A DNA stretch of 64,000 nucleotides, from NCBI RefSeq assembly GCF_014803385.1, contig NZ_JACYFC010000005.1, forward strand, positions 62,001 to 126,000. The letters are read 5' to 3'. A program made the translations under genes and the position numbers. Positions within the stretch are counted from its first letter, which is position 1, and every line of letters begins with the position of its first letter. The notes beneath the pieces were generated by a model that was not told the origin of the DNA, made no database searches, and saw only the letters and a list, made by a program, of their open reading frames with translations. Below are positions 20,843 to 31,380 of this stretch, in pieces. The stretch comes from Marinomonas colpomeniae (GTDB lineage Bacteria; Pseudomonadota; Gammaproteobacteria; Pseudomonadales; Marinomonadaceae).

Positions 20843-21667
20843 TTATTCAATCAAACCGTTATTTTTAATGCTTGGGACACTGAAAAATTCACCCCAATGC
20901 AGCCATACATAAAAAGCACGGCCTTTCATATTCTCTTCTGGAACAAAGCCCCAAAATCGGCTGTCTGCGCTATTATCTCTGTTGTCACCCATAACAAAAT
21001 AGTGACCTTCTGGAACAACCCACTCACCTTCGTGAGGCGTAAAACGATAGCTATTATAAATGTCATGCTGCACACCGCCTAAGTTTTCATTAAACAGTTG
21101 AACAGGTTCTTTACTTGGATTTAACGATACAGACAGTTTAGCCAATAATTCTTTACTGACTTGCTTATTATTAACCGTTAATACTTTATCGTGATAACTT
21201 ACCGTATCACCCGGCAAACCAACTAAACGTTTAATATAGTTTAGACTAGGATCAAGAGGATATTTAAAAACAACAACATCACCACGCTCAGGCTCGGTCG
21301 TTGGAATAATAGTAGTATTTGAAACAGGCAAGCGCAGCCCATAATCAAACTTATTTACTAAAATAAAATCGCCTATTTTCAGCGTCGGTAACATAGAGCC
21401 AGACGGAATTTGAAACGGCTCCACCACAAATGAGCGAACGCCAAAGATAACCGCAATAATAATGAAATAAGACTTAACCTCTACAACTAAACGAGGTGTT
21501 TCTGCCAAGCGCTGCTGAGCATCTTTACTCACAGCAATACGCGTTTCTGGTGCCATATTTGCCAATACCACTTTGCGCTTAGGAAGGTACACAATGCGAT
21601 CATAAACCCAGAATACACCAGTCACTAAAAATGCAATGGCTAGTATCAGCTCAAAATCAAAACCCAT
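20843..21667 (-). CDS. lepB: Signal peptidase I
   Basis: LepB cleaves signal peptides from exported proteins at the periplasmic face of the inner membrane. Ser91 in PSGSM and Lys146 in YIKRLVGLPGD form the catalytic dyad; GDNRDNSADSR is the conserved box E. Two N-terminal membrane helices are visible (about residues 4-22 and 64-80). At 274 residues it is shorter than E. coli LepB (324). It lies 50 bp after lepA, and the order lepA-lepB-rnc-era-recO is the standard one. Confidence 0.96.
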   Translation of the reverse strand: MGFDFELILAIAFLVTGVFWVYDRIVYLPKRKVVLANMAPETRIAVSKDAQQRLAETPRLVVEVKSYFIIIAVIFGVRSFVVEPFQIPSGSMLPTLKIGDFILVNKFDYGLRLPVSNTTIIPTTEPERGDVVVFKYPLDPSLNYIKRLVGLPGDTVSYHDKVLTVNNKQVSKELLAKLSVSLNPSKEPVQLFNENLGGVQHDIYNSYRFTPHEGEWVVPEGHYFVMGDNRDNSADSRFWGFVPEENMKGRAFYVWLHWGEFFSVPSIKNNGLIE

Positions 21668-21717
21668 ATTTCATGTCTCCATTTAGGCGTGTAAATCACA
21701 CCTACTTGATTATCTGA

Positions 21718-23520
21718 TTAGCTGTCTAATTGTAAAACGGCAAGGAAAGCAGACTGTGGCACTTCAACATTACCTACTTGTTTCATACGTTTCTTACCGT
21801 CCTTTTGCTTCTGTAACAGTTTCTTCTTACGACTTACATCGCCACCGTAACATTTTGCAATTACGTTTTTACGCAAGGCTTTAACTGTCGTACGAGATAT
21901 TACCTTCGCACCTACTGCACCCTGAATAGCCACATCAAACATTTGGCGAGGAATTAATTCTTTCATTTTTTCACACAAGGCACGCCCTTTGTATTGAACG
22001 TTGTCTTTATGCATGATCAACGCCAATGCATCAACACGCTCACCATTAATCAAAATATCCAATCGAACAAGTGGAGCGGCACTAAAGTGAGAAAAACTAT
22101 AATCTAACGATGCGAAACCACGGCTACAAGATTTCAACTTATCAAAGAAATCCATCACAACTTCGTTCATTGGTAATTCATAACGTAGCTGAACTTGACG
22201 ACCAACGTACTGCATGTCTTTCTGTACGCCACGTTTTTCAATACAAAGCGTAATAACATTACCTAAGTATTCTTGTGGTACCAAAATATTGGCTTCCACA
22301 ATAGGTTCACGCATTTCACGGATAGTACCTGGATCAGGCATTTTCGATGGGCTATCAACGTAAATAACCTCACCATTATTCAGTTCTATTTCAAACACTA
22401 CAGTTGGCGCAGTAGTAATCAGATCAAGGTCATATTCACGCTCTAGACGTTCTTGAATAATCTCCATGTGAAGCATGCCCAAGAATCCACAACGGAATCC
22501 AAAACCAAGCGCATCAGAACTCTCTGGTTCAAAAAACAAAGACGCATCGTTTAACGTCAATTTACTCAACGCCACACGGAAGTCTTCATATTCATCAGAG
22601 CTAACAGGAAAAAGACCCGCATACACCTGAGGTTTTACTTTTTGGAAACCGGCAAGTGTATCAACATCTGGCGTCGAAGCATGAGTGATAGTATCACCCA
22701 CTGGCGCACCTTGAATGTCTTTAATACCAGCAACAACGTAACCTACTTCACCTGCTTTCAAAATACCTGTTTCTTTACGTTTTGGCGTAAAGATACCTGC
22801 CATATCAACAGGATGAGCTTGTTTAGTCGATTTGATAAAAATCTTATCTTTCTTACGTAAGGTGCCCTGTTTAATACGTACAAGAGACACAACACCTAAG
22901 TAATTATCAAACCATGAATCAATAATCAGTGCTTGAAGCGGCGCATCTACATCCCCTTCTGGTGGTGGAATAGTCGCAACCAAACGCTCAAGAACATCGT
23001 CAACACCCATGCCTGTTTTCGCAGAACAAGTAACGGCATCCATAGCATCAATACCGATAATTTCTTCGATTTCTGCACTCACTCGCTCAGGATCAGCCTG
23101 CGGTAAATCAATTTTGTTCAGTACGGCCATAACTTCAAGACCTTGCTCGATCGCCGTATAACAGTTAGCAACAGACTGAGCCTCTACACCTTGAGCCGCA
23201 TCGACCACCAGCAGCGCACCTTCACAAGCCGCCAGAGAACGAGAAACTTCGTAAGAAAAATCTACGTGTCCAGGTGTGTCGATGAAATTAAGTTGGTAAG
23301 TTTGGCCATCTTTCGCGTGGTAATCCAGCGTCACACTTTGCGCCTTTATTGTAATACCACGTTCACGCTCGATGTCCATGGAATCAAGAACCTGAGCGGA
23401 CATTTCCCGTTCACTCAAACCTTCACAAGTTTGAATAAAACGGTCAGCTAAAGTGGATTTACCGTGATCAATATGGGCAATGATAGAAAAATTACGTATG
23501 TGCTTGAGATTATTAGACAT
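21718..23520 (-). CDS. lepA: Elongation factor 4 (LepA)
   Basis: LepA is a ribosome-dependent GTPase that back-translocates or remodels ribosomes under stress. G1 [18 protein letters not shown] and SAKTG are all visible, as is the LepA-specific C-terminal domain with the [16 protein letters not shown] stretch. The 600 residues match E. coli (599). The ATG at 23520 has AGAG upstream. It is the first gene of the block that runs to acpS. Confidence 0.96.
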   Translation of the reverse strand: MSNNLKHIRNFSIIAHIDHGKSTLADRFIQTCEGLSEREMSAQVLDSMDIERERGITIKAQSVTLDYHAKDGQTYQLNFIDTPGHVDFSYEVSRSLAACEGALLVVDAAQGVEAQSVANCYTAIEQGLEVMAVLNKIDLPQADPERVSAEIEEIIGIDAMDAVTCSAKTGMGVDDVLERLVATIPPPEGDVDAPLQALIIDSWFDNYLGVVSLVRIKQGTLRKKDKIFIKSTKQAHPVDMAGIFTPKRKETGILKAGEVGYVVAGIKDIQGAPVGDTITHASTPDVDTLAGFQKVKPQVYAGLFPVSSDEYEDFRVALSKLTLNDASLFFEPESSDALGFGFRCGFLGMLHMEIIQERLEREYDLDLITTAPTVVFEIELNNGEVIYVDSPSKMPDPGTIREMREPIVEANILVPQEYLGNVITLCIEKRGVQKDMQYVGRQVQLRYELPMNEVVMDFFDKLKSCSRGFASLDYSFSHFSAAPLVRLDILINGERVDALALIMHKDNVQYKGRALCEKMKELIPRQMFDVAIQGAVGAKVISRTTVKALRKNVIAKCYGGDVSRKKKLLQKQKDGKKRMKQVGNVEVPQSAFLAVLQLDS

Positions 23521-23669
23521 TTTTTACTCTAAATATGCATTTACAAGAGGCCATATACTCATTTATCTACAGACTTTTATGCAATGCGAAGAAAACAGTG
23601 AAAATAATTTTCGGGATTATACAGTGTGTTCATAGGAGTTGATAGACTAGAAAGTTCACAACAAAATGT

Positions 23670-23697
23670 AAAAAGCCCCACATATGAAGGGCTTTTT
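23670..23697 (-). terminator. Intrinsic terminator after riboflavin synthase gene
   Basis: The 9-bp stem aaaaagccc / gggcttttt closes a 10-base loop. It lies about 95 bp past the ribE stop on the minus strand and before lepA, so it separates the two units. U/A tracts on both sides could serve either direction. Confidence 0.8.
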
Positions 23698-23791
23698 CGT
23701 AAATATCAGAATCAATTTACGATACACCTATAGTGAAACAGCTAAAGCTCATCTTATCGCTTCAAATACAAGCAACTGATAAAAATTAGTT

Positions 23792-24424
23792 TTAAGGTAA
23801 AACGATCCCTCTTTCTTTTAAAATACGCTCAACCGTATCCACAGTAGCCTGCGTATGAGCATCTATTTCTAAGTTCACTCTATCTCCTACAGATAAGGTA
23901 CCGAATGTCGTCAATCTCAGTGTTTCAGGGATCAAAGAGACTTCAATCCAATCGTTTCCGATATTACTGACCGTCAAGCTAGAGCCGTTAAGTCCGACAT
24001 ACCCCTTATTAAATAAGTAACGTCTTGCATCTACTTCGTTCTGGCGATCGGTCGTAAAACGAATATGAACGCTTTCCTCTATTTTCTCGATTCGAGACAC
24101 AGAAACTGTCGTCATAATATGACCAGACATCACATGCCCACCTACTTCGTCACCCATTCTGGCAGCACGTTCAAAATTCACTGTATCACCAGCTTGAAGA
24201 AGTCCGATATTCGTCAGCTCTAACGTCATATCAATCACATCAAAGGTCAATACATCATGACCGATTTCAGAGACTGTCAGGCAAACGCCGTTAATAGCAA
24301 CACTCGCGCCTAACTGCTGGCCTAACATAACGCCGGCAGGAAAAACTATCTCCAAATGCTTGTTACGCCCTATTTGATGTGCTGCCTGCACGCTAGCCGT
24401 TCCCTGAACAATACCTGTAAACAT
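23792..24424 (-). CDS. ribE: Riboflavin synthase, alpha chain
   Basis: This enzyme dismutates two 6,7-dimethyl-8-ribityllumazines into riboflavin. The protein begins with the invariant MFTGIVQG and shows the two-fold lumazine-binding repeat: GVCLTVSEIG in the N-terminal half and SSLTVSNIG in the C-terminal half. Length is 210 residues. The frame is open upstream but the ATG at 24424 gives the canonical start. It stands alone here, apart from ribD/ribB/ribH. I looked for an FMN riboswitch upstream and saw none. Confidence 0.94.
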   Translation of the reverse strand: MFTGIVQGTASVQAAHQIGRNKHLEIVFPAGVMLGQQLGASVAINGVCLTVSEIGHDVLTFDVIDMTLELTNIGLLQAGDTVNFERAARMGDEVGGHVMSGHIMTTVSVSRIEKIEESVHIRFTTDRQNEVDARRYLFNKGYVGLNGSSLTVSNIGNDWIEVSLIPETLRLTTFGTLSVGDRVNLEIDAHTQATVDTVERILKERGIVLP

Positions 24425-24633
24425 AAAACGCCCCATTGCTCGGTAAAAATAAGATCTATAGTAGCGAAATACTGCCTGCAAAACCAAAGAATGAAGAAGA
24501 AATGAACACTTATAATCAAAGCAGCATAACAATTGGCTTTGCGAACGTTATCAATAATTCACTAATAGGTTTATCCACAGGTTGCGGGGACAACCACTCA
24601 ACTAAAATATACTGGGATAAGTAAGAGGGAAAA

Positions 24634-24663
24634 AATAAAGCCGCTTAAATAAGCGGCTTTATT
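24634..24663 (-). terminator. Intrinsic terminator after glgC
   Basis: A 13- to 14-bp stem (aataaagccgctt / aagcggctttatt) with a very small loop lies 26 bp past the glgC stop codon on the minus strand. It separates glgC from ribE. Confidence 0.85.
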
Positions 24664-24688
24664 CAACATAGATACCAACTACCAAAAA

Positions 24689-25939
24689 CTAAGGTAAGGC
24701 ATCAATCATTTCTTGCGTTACTAAGGTGATGCCATCGGCATTTCGATAAAAGCGCTCTGCATCAGCAACAGCATCCTCACCGATTACAGTGCCTTCTGGT
24801 ATATGACAATCTGAGTCGACTATTACTTTGTTTAAGCGGCAATGACGACCAATATCGCAACTCGGTAAAACAACGCATTTATTAACGTAAGAGTAAGAAT
24901 TCACTCTCACGTTGTTGAATAAAATAGACTGCTCAACTGTTGAACCAGACACAATACAACCCGCTGAAACAACCGAATTGAGTGCAGTTCCAATCCTTTC
25001 TTCATAATTGTAATTGAATTTTGCCGCTGGGCGCTGATATTGAGCAGTACGAATAGGCCATTCTTCATCGTACAGATCTAGCTCCGGTGTCAATTTTGCC
25101 AAATCCATATTGGCTTCCCAATATGCCGTTAACGTTCCAACATCACGCCAGTAAGGTGTGTCTGGATAACTTTCATTTTGAATTACACTTTGAGAAAAGT
25201 GATGGGCTTTAATTTTACAATGACCGACAAACAGTGGAATAAGATCTTTACCAAAATCGTGGCTGGACGCTTCATCACCAGCGTCAGAACGTAAGTGCTC
25301 AGATAAAAATTTAGTATTAAAGATGTAAATCCCCATACTAGCTAAGCAAATACTAGGCTTACCTGGCATGGTTGGAGGGTTGGTAGGCTTCTCCTCAAAT
25401 GCAATGATATTATCACCTTCGTCCACATGCATGATGCCAAACTGATCAGCTTCTTTTATTGGCACTTCGATACAAGCAACCGTAACATCTGCACCACTTT
25501 CAATATGTTGCTTTAACATAATGCTGTAATCTTGTTTATACAAATGATCGCCAGCAAGAATTAGTATGTACTCACTTTTCAAACCATCAATCATAGTCAG
25601 GTTTTGATATACAGCATCTGCTGTACCACGGTACCAATCACTGCCAGTCTGTTGCTGAGCAGGCCAGAGCTCTATAAATTCGTTAAAGTCCGAACGTAGA
25701 AAATTCCAACCTCTCTGTACATGCTGATTCAAAGTATGGGAACGATACTGGGTTAGTACCGCAATACGACGCATACCTGAATTGATGCAATTGGACAGAG
25801 GAAAATCAATGATTTTATACTTGCCTGCAATAGGAACAGCAGGTTTGGAACGATTATTTGTTAATTGCTTTAATCTAGAACCCCGTCCACCCGCTAATAT
25901 AATGGACAAAGTTTTCATGCGTGCTGTATTTAAATCCAT
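24689..25939 (-). CDS. glgC: Glucose-1-phosphate adenylyltransferase
   Basis: GlgC makes ADP-glucose for glycogen synthesis and is the allosterically controlled step. The nucleotidyltransferase motif AGGRGSRLKQLT, the KPAVPIAGKY segment and the catalytic AGDHLYK are present, followed by a C-terminal left-handed beta-helix region (about residues 300-400). Length 416 is normal. The ATG has AAGGG five to six bases upstream. It is divergent from glgA with 93 bp between them, so the two promoters share a region. Confidence 0.95.
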   Translation of the reverse strand: MDLNTARMKTLSIILAGGRGSRLKQLTNNRSKPAVPIAGKYKIIDFPLSNCINSGMRRIAVLTQYRSHTLNQHVQRGWNFLRSDFNEFIELWPAQQQTGSDWYRGTADAVYQNLTMIDGLKSEYILILAGDHLYKQDYSIMLKQHIESGADVTVACIEVPIKEADQFGIMHVDEGDNIIAFEEKPTNPPTMPGKPSICLASMGIYIFNTKFLSEHLRSDAGDEASSHDFGKDLIPLFVGHCKIKAHHFSQSVIQNESYPDTPYWRDVGTLTAYWEANMDLAKLTPELDLYDEEWPIRTAQYQRPAAKFNYNYEERIGTALNSVVSAGCIVSGSTVEQSILFNNVRVNSYSYVNKCVVLPSCDIGRHCRLNKVIVDSDCHIPEGTVIGEDAVADAERFYRNADGITLVTQEMIDALP

Positions 25940-26032
25940 GAGATGCCCTTAAAATTATTATCAACTCACTCTATTCCAAGTATGGTTTAGGTATACTCTG
26001 ATCATTACCCCAAATCAATAAGACTCTAAATA

Positions 26033-27472
26033 ATGAAAATACTCTTCGCGGCTTCTGAAATTTATCCTTTGATTAAAACCGGTGGGTTGGCCGATGTTGC
26101 AGGCGCCCTACCTGTTGCGTTGAGAAAAAAAGGTCATGATGTGAAACTCATCATGCCAGCTTACAAAGGTATACTAGAAAAGGTAGCTCCTATTCAGAAG
26201 ACTATCAACCTAGGAGATCAATTTGGTGTAGGTCATTTACTTCTTCTTGAAACTCATATCCCTGAAAACGGCACGCCTATTTGGTTACTACAATGTCAAG
26301 CGCTCTACGAGCGAGAAGATGGCCCTTATGTCGATAAAAACGGCTTCGACTTTAATGACAATCACATCCGTTTTGCAGCGCTATCATGGGCTACAGCAAC
26401 ACTAGCTCTAAAAGGTGGCCTTATAGATTGGCAAGCCGACATTCTACATTTGAATGATTGGCAAACTGGCTTTGCGGCGGCCTATCTTAAAGGCTGGAAA
26501 ACAGAACACATCCCAGTTGTCACTACGGTACATAATTTACGTTATAACGGTAGTTTTGACTTGAATCAATTTGCTGATACCCACTTATCATCAGAATTAC
26601 TTAACATACATGGCATAGAATTTTATGGTCGATTCTCGGGCTTAAAAGCGGGTTTAGTATATGCTGACGCGATTACCACTGTTAGCCCAACTTACGCAGA
26701 AGAAATTCTCACACCCGAATATGGTGATGGTTTAGACGGTGTATTAAGAGTCATGCAAGAAAAGTTAACTGGTATTTTAAATGGTGTTGACTATGACCAA
26801 TGGTCTCCAGAAAAAGATTTACTTATTCCATGCAATTACAATTTAGAAACACTAGACCAAAAACAAGTCAATAAACTCGCATTATTGAAAGAAAATAATC
26901 TCTCAGAAGATATTAAAAAACCAATATTTGGGATAGTAAGCCGTTTAACAGAACAAAAAGGATTAGACCTTGTTTTAGATGCTATGCCAGCATTACTTAA
27001 AAAAGGTGCTCGATTGATTGTCTTAGGCTCAGGTGACAGACACCTAGAAGCGGGTTATTTAGAATTGCAAAAACGCTACCCTAAACAAGTTTCTGTTCGG
27101 ATTGGCTACTTTGAGGATTATTCTCATAGAATTCAAGCAGGCATAGACGCGCTGCTTATCCCATCACGCTTTGAGCCTTGTGGGTTAACACAGCTTTATG
27201 CACTGAAATATGGGACATTGCCAGTTGTAAGGCAAACAGGCGGGCTGGCAGACACTGTTTTTGAGGACGGAGAACATACCAATGGCTTTGTTTTCAAAGA
27301 CGCTGACAGTAAATCCTTACAAGCCGCAATGGAACGCTGTTATGAAAGCTTTAAAGACATAAATGGCTGGCGAGTAAAGCAACAAAATGCAATGAAGTAT
27401 GATTACAGTTGGGACGCTGTGACAGATCAATGGATAGACTTATATGAATCGCTGATCTGCAAAAAATTATAA
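26033..27472 (+). CDS. glgA: Glycogen synthase (ADP-glucose)
   Basis: GlgA adds glucose from ADP-glucose to alpha-1,4-glucan. The N-terminal KTGGLADVAGALP binds ADP-glucose, and the C-terminal half has RLTEQKGLDLV and the GT-B motif FEPCGLTQLYALKYG. The 479 residues match E. coli (477). The partner glgC is divergent. No branching enzyme (glgB), glgX or glgP is in the window, so the rest of the glycogen pathway must be elsewhere. The ribosome site is weak. Confidence 0.95.
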   Translation: MKILFAASEIYPLIKTGGLADVAGALPVALRKKGHDVKLIMPAYKGILEKVAPIQKTINLGDQFGVGHLLLLETHIPENGTPIWLLQCQALYEREDGPYVDKNGFDFNDNHIRFAALSWATATLALKGGLIDWQADILHLNDWQTGFAAAYLKGWKTEHIPVVTTVHNLRYNGSFDLNQFADTHLSSELLNIHGIEFYGRFSGLKAGLVYADAITTVSPTYAEEILTPEYGDGLDGVLRVMQEKLTGILNGVDYDQWSPEKDLLIPCNYNLETLDQKQVNKLALLKENNLSEDIKKPIFGIVSRLTEQKGLDLVLDAMPALLKKGARLIVLGSGDRHLEAGYLELQKRYPKQVSVRIGYFEDYSHRIQAGIDALLIPSRFEPCGLTQLYALKYGTLPVVRQTGGLADTVFEDGEHTNGFVFKDADSKSLQAAMERCYESFKDINGWRVKQQNAMKYDYSWDAVTDQWIDLYESLICKKL

Positions 27473-27482
27473 TAAAGGTAAA

Positions 27483-27521
27483 AAAAATAGAGAGGAGCAA
27501 CAAACCTTCTTCTCTATTTTT
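27483..27521. terminator. Bidirectional terminator between glgA and the solute-binding protein gene
   Basis: An 11-bp stem (aaaaatagaga / tctctattttt) encloses a 17-base region that can pair further. It lies 10 bp after glgA and 16 bp after the convergent neighbour's stop. Confidence 0.75.
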
Positions 27522-27536
27522 GCCGAGTAATAAGCG

Positions 27537-28388
27537 TTATTCGGCAGCTTGTCCTATACGTTCTTCACTTCCCCACATTTTAATACCTTCAAGCAACGCT
27601 TTGTCCATAAAACCCTCCGCTTTCATTTGCTGCAATGCCATAGTAATACGATGCTTTATACCCCCTGTATTACAAAGTGACTGTTTAGATATAGTCAAAT
27701 ACAAACCCTCACTGCTTAAGTAAGGTTCTACGGGGGCGATAACATCAGATAAATTCAACATAGTCGCATAAGCATTTGCAGGGTTTTTTTCGTACAACAT
27801 ATAATCGACTTGGTCTTCCGCCAACATGTGTAAAGCTTGAGATAAGCTCGCTACCGTCAATACATTGAGGCGGCGGCGTGCATACTCATCAAATGCCTGA
27901 CCCAGGCTATTGTTAATAACAGTTACCCCCCACTTCCCCTCTAAATCTTCTTTACGAGTAAAAGGAAATGGCTTATTTTTTTGCTGCCAGGCAACACTGT
28001 TCGTATGCAACATAACAGGAGTAAAGTAATCCATATAATGGGCACGCTCATTAGTATAAAAAGCACCCGCAATAAGATCAACATGGCCATTTTTAAGTTC
28101 CGTTTGAACTCGTGACCAAGCTCCCACATGTATCAACTCAATAGGAATATCTATTCGACGACTAACTTCATCAATAATAAAGCGATTAATACCTTGCAAC
28201 TGAACAGATGAATGAGTTTGTCGCCATAAAAAAGGAGGGTATTCAGAATTACCTGAGGCAGTTAATGACGTACATTCAGAAGACAGCGTCATTGTTGGAT
28301 TTTCAGCCAAAACAGCGGCGGTATGAAAAATACCTATTGCTATTAGACAAAAAAGCATCTGTTTATGTAAATCTATAAAGGTATTCAT
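27537..28388 (-). CDS. Orphan periplasmic solute-binding protein, family 3
   Basis: A 283-residue protein with an N-terminal signal peptide (about residues 1-28, ending AVLA) and the family-3 solute-binding fold seen in amino-acid ABC transporters (YPPFLW, the LIAGAFYTNERAHYMDYFTPV region). There is no permease or ATPase gene beside it, so it may feed a distant transporter or act as a sensor or inactive binding protein. Two cysteines (near 39 and 239) could form a disulfide. The ligand cannot be told from the sequence. Confidence 0.75.
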   Translation of the reverse strand: MNTFIDLHKQMLFCLIAIGIFHTAAVLAENPTMTLSSECTSLTASGNSEYPPFLWRQTHSSVQLQGINRFIIDEVSRRIDIPIELIHVGAWSRVQTELKNGHVDLIAGAFYTNERAHYMDYFTPVMLHTNSVAWQQKNKPFPFTRKEDLEGKWGVTVINNSLGQAFDEYARRRLNVLTVASLSQALHMLAEDQVDYMLYEKNPANAYATMLNLSDVIAPVEPYLSSEGLYLTISKQSLCNTGGIKHRITMALQQMKAEGFMDKALLEGIKMWGSEERIGQAAE

Positions 28389-28449
28389 ACCGCCCTACTA
28401 TTATTCATCTTCCTATAATATATATGCTGACCACTTTGTAATCATATAA

Positions 28450-30750
28450 CTAAAAAGGCCAAAAACAAGAGGTACTGTCTTTTGGTTCAGTGCCTAAAAT
28501 AAACGCTAATGGTATTTTATCTTCGCAACGATCTGCTGCGATTTCAAATTTACTGTCCAATACATCAAAACGAGCAGCGCCATAAGGTAAGCTATCAGGT
28601 AGCGATATTGGGTTCGTATGCTGAGTAAAGTCAATCCATACTTTTTGTGCACCACTACTCCCTGTAATACTCAACGGAACATTATTATCGTCACCAAGCC
28701 ATACAGTAGATGAATAGTCCCCCGTAATACCTATATACCAACTATCCTTTTGCTGGTTGGTTGTCCCTGTTTTGGCCGCGAAGTTCAATTTTGGAAATAC
28801 AGCCTGTGCCGCGCGAGCGGTACCAATTTTAGGTGTTTTTGCCATACCATCTAAGGTCACAGCCAATAGTGCATCAGTAAAGGGGATATCATTCAGTTGA
28901 TTAAAACGCTTTATCAACCGGTCATCTTGATCCATAACAGCCAACACGACACCGAGCTCACTACTCGCCCCTTGGGAGACAATAGGCTGATACAAACGAG
29001 ACACTTCAAACGGAGATAATTCCAGGGAACCAAGTGCCATTGCAGGATGCATGGTGAAAGACCGTTTAACACCAAGTTGCCTTAATGTGTCCCCAACTCG
29101 ATCAAAGCCAATATCGTTAGCCAAAGAAACTGTTGCTAAGTTATAAGATTTTGCCATAGCTTCATATAAATGAACGACACCATGAGTTTTACGATCGTAG
29201 TTTTCAGGAGCCCAAACCTTTCCACCCACATTAAAACGTATACGCTTATCTTCTATTTTGGTCCACCAAGTATAACGACCTGTTGCTAAAGCAGATAAAT
29301 ATAAAGGCGGTTTCACCAAAGAACCTATCGGTCTAACGGCACCTAAAGCACGATTAAAACCCGTATAGTGATCACCACTAGAACCAACAATGGCACGTAC
29401 CTGCCCAGAAAGCCTGTCAGTAACAACCATGGCGCCCTGCAATCCTTTTAATTTAGGATCTCGTTTTTCTAACTGAGCCACCTGACGTCGCATAGCCGAA
29501 TTTGCCGCCCTTTGTGCCCGTATATCAACACCAGTATAAATACGTAAATTTTTTGTGGCTAAAGTAGTTTCATCAAAATCTCGTGACAATTGCATAGCAA
29601 CAAGATCTAAATAATCCCCATAAACAGAACGTGATTTTTGCTTACTAGCAAGACGAATAGGTTGCTTAATTAGACTATTATAATCGCCGTTCGTTAAACG
29701 TCCCTGCTCTTTTAATATGGCTAAGACAACATTACGACGAGTTTTCGCTCGATTAGGAGAACGCTGAGGATTATAGAGCGATGGGCCTTTAACCATTCCT
29801 ACCAAAAGCGCAAATTCATCAATATTTAATTCATTGATAGGACGCCCAAAGAAATGCTGGCTCGCAGCGGCGAAACCATGTAAAGCATTACTTCCAAGCT
29901 GAGCCAAATACACTTCATTCATGTAAGCAGTAATAATGGCTTCTTTTGAATAGTGATATTCCAGCAACAAACTCATCACAACTTCAGTTAATTTTCGTGT
30001 ATAGGTTCGTTCCGAACTCAAATACATATTCTTAACCAATTGTTGTGTCAGTGTCGAACCACCTTGACGACGTGAACCATGCGTTAAATTGACCACTACA
30101 GCACGAGCTATACCCGTTAACGAAATCCCCCAATGTTCATAAAAGTCCTGATCCTCCACTGCAATCAGAATATCTAGCAAAGGTTTCGGTATTTCGTCAT
30201 ACGTTAAAATTTGGCGGCTTTCGGTATTACCATCGTATAGGAACCCAATACGTTGGGGTTCAATTCTTGCTTCAACGACTTCATCACCATTCAACTTCTG
30301 AATAACCAAATGACCATTATTAAATGAGAATATGCGACGCTGACTTTCATGAAAACCGAGATGATCTACGTATGCGCGTAGATGTGCACTAACTTTTATA
30401 TTACTTCTAGCGGCCCAACCGACATTTTGACTGTTCCGCCCGAAGCGATAGCCCGTTTCTTCCAATAAGTTTTCTAGATCCTGTTTTTTCCACAGGGCAC
30501 CGCTCCTCAATATAATAGGAGCACTATAAACCTCAGAAGGAACTTGCCATTTTTGCCCTTCAAACCGGCTTACAACTTGGCCGTTCAGCCACCAGACCCA
30601 AATAGAAAATGGGATACTTCCTAACAAAGAAAATATTAGCCCCCATTTTAAAAGGGTACGAGTTATCCTCATCAAGAATGAAGGTTTCAGTTTTTTTTTC
30701 GATTTAGTCGAGGACTTGCGTGAAGACTTTACAGGAGTTTTTTTAGCCAT
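28450..30750 (-). CDS. mrcB: Penicillin-binding protein 1B, bifunctional
   Basis: PBP1b polymerises and crosslinks peptidoglycan at the inner membrane. A lysine-rich cytoplasmic tail and one membrane helix (about 34-54) precede a UB2H-like region, the GT51 transglycosylase (catalytic Glu in AVEDQDFYEH; QGGSTLTQQLVKN) and the transpeptidase with its three motifs GSLVKP (SxxK), SYN and KTGTT. The UB2H region suggests regulation by an LpoB-type lipoprotein (inference). At 766 residues it is shorter than E. coli PBP1b (844), mainly at the ends. Confidence 0.94.
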   Translation of the reverse strand: MAKKTPVKSSRKSSTKSKKKLKPSFLMRITRTLLKWGLIFSLLGSIPFSIWVWWLNGQVVSRFEGQKWQVPSEVYSAPIILRSGALWKKQDLENLLEETGYRFGRNSQNVGWAARSNIKVSAHLRAYVDHLGFHESQRRIFSFNNGHLVIQKLNGDEVVEARIEPQRIGFLYDGNTESRQILTYDEIPKPLLDILIAVEDQDFYEHWGISLTGIARAVVVNLTHGSRRQGGSTLTQQLVKNMYLSSERTYTRKLTEVVMSLLLEYHYSKEAIITAYMNEVYLAQLGSNALHGFAAASQHFFGRPINELNIDEFALLVGMVKGPSLYNPQRSPNRAKTRRNVVLAILKEQGRLTNGDYNSLIKQPIRLASKQKSRSVYGDYLDLVAMQLSRDFDETTLATKNLRIYTGVDIRAQRAANSAMRRQVAQLEKRDPKLKGLQGAMVVTDRLSGQVRAIVGSSGDHYTGFNRALGAVRPIGSLVKPPLYLSALATGRYTWWTKIEDKRIRFNVGGKVWAPENYDRKTHGVVHLYEAMAKSYNLATVSLANDIGFDRVGDTLRQLGVKRSFTMHPAMALGSLELSPFEVSRLYQPIVSQGASSELGVVLAVMDQDDRLIKRFNQLNDIPFTDALLAVTLDGMAKTPKIGTARAAQAVFPKLNFAAKTGTTNQQKDSWYIGITGDYSSTVWLGDDNNVPLSITGSSGAQKVWIDFTQHTNPISLPDSLPYGAARFDVLDSKFEIAADRCEDKIPLAFILGTEPKDSTSCFWPF

Positions 30751-31027
30751 AGCGCAGAATTATAAGGAGCTTACCTCAAGCAAGCAACGATCTAGAATGA
30801 ACTCACCCTGTTTTTGCGTATTGACTCGTCTATCATTGCACTTTAAAGTCCTTCATCACTAAAAGCTGATCTAATTGACACAATTCTGAACTTTGTAAAA
30901 TACAGTCAATAATGGAATGAGAAAAAAATACTAATTTATATAGTAGTCAAATTGACACTTTTCATACTAAAATAGACACATTCCTTTGCAATAAATAACT
31001 TCAATTATACAAAAGTGCGGTAATCAA

Positions 31028-31357
31028 GTGTTTAATAAGCATCTAATACCTGATGCGCAAAACCTTTCTGAAGGCAAAGCGCTCAATATAAAAGTAGCAG
31101 ATTACGATTTCTTAATTACTAAGTATGAAGGTAAACTTCTTGCTTATGAGAATCTCTGCCCTCATCAAAACAAACAACTTAACTGGTCTTCAACGGAAGC
31201 CGTAGATGAAGATGGCGATTATTTAAAATGTCACCATCATGGCGCACTTTTCTCGCCACGTGATGGTTCCTGCATTACGGGTCCATGTCAGGGTGGTCAG
31301 CTAAAAAAAGTGACTATTGGTATGGAAAAAGGAAATTGCTACTTACTGCTAGCATAG
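31028..31357 (+). CDS. Small Rieske-type [2Fe-2S] protein
   Basis: A 109-residue stand-alone Rieske domain. Cys44 and His46 (CPH) with Cys68 and His71 (CHHHG) form the cluster site. Such small proteins act as ferredoxins for oxygenases or as subunits of nitrite-type reductases, but no oxygenase is nearby and the function is unknown. The start is GTG at 31028; there is no ATG option. It lies 23 bp before modA on the same strand and may be the first gene of the molybdate operon. Confidence 0.8.
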   Translation: MFNKHLIPDAQNLSEGKALNIKVADYDFLITKYEGKLLAYENLCPHQNKQLNWSSTEAVDEDGDYLKCHHHGALFSPRDGSCITGPCQGGQLKKVTIGMEKGNCYLLLA

Positions 31358-31380
31358 CCCTAATAAGCATTCAGTACATT

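Noticed and set aside
24571-24579. TTATCCACA, a perfect DnaA-box 9-mer
   Set aside because: A single copy; about half a copy is expected by chance on both strands of a 64-kb window. There is no cluster, no AT-rich unwinding element and no dnaA or gidA gene nearby.
24425-24632. Possible FMN riboswitch before ribE
   Set aside because: The conserved RFN helices and loop sequences are not visible in the upstream region; it lacks the long structured leader.
31285-31380. Longer modA start overlapping the Rieske gene
   Set aside because: The extra residues come from reading the end of the Rieske gene in another frame; the ATG at 31381 gives a normal signal peptide.
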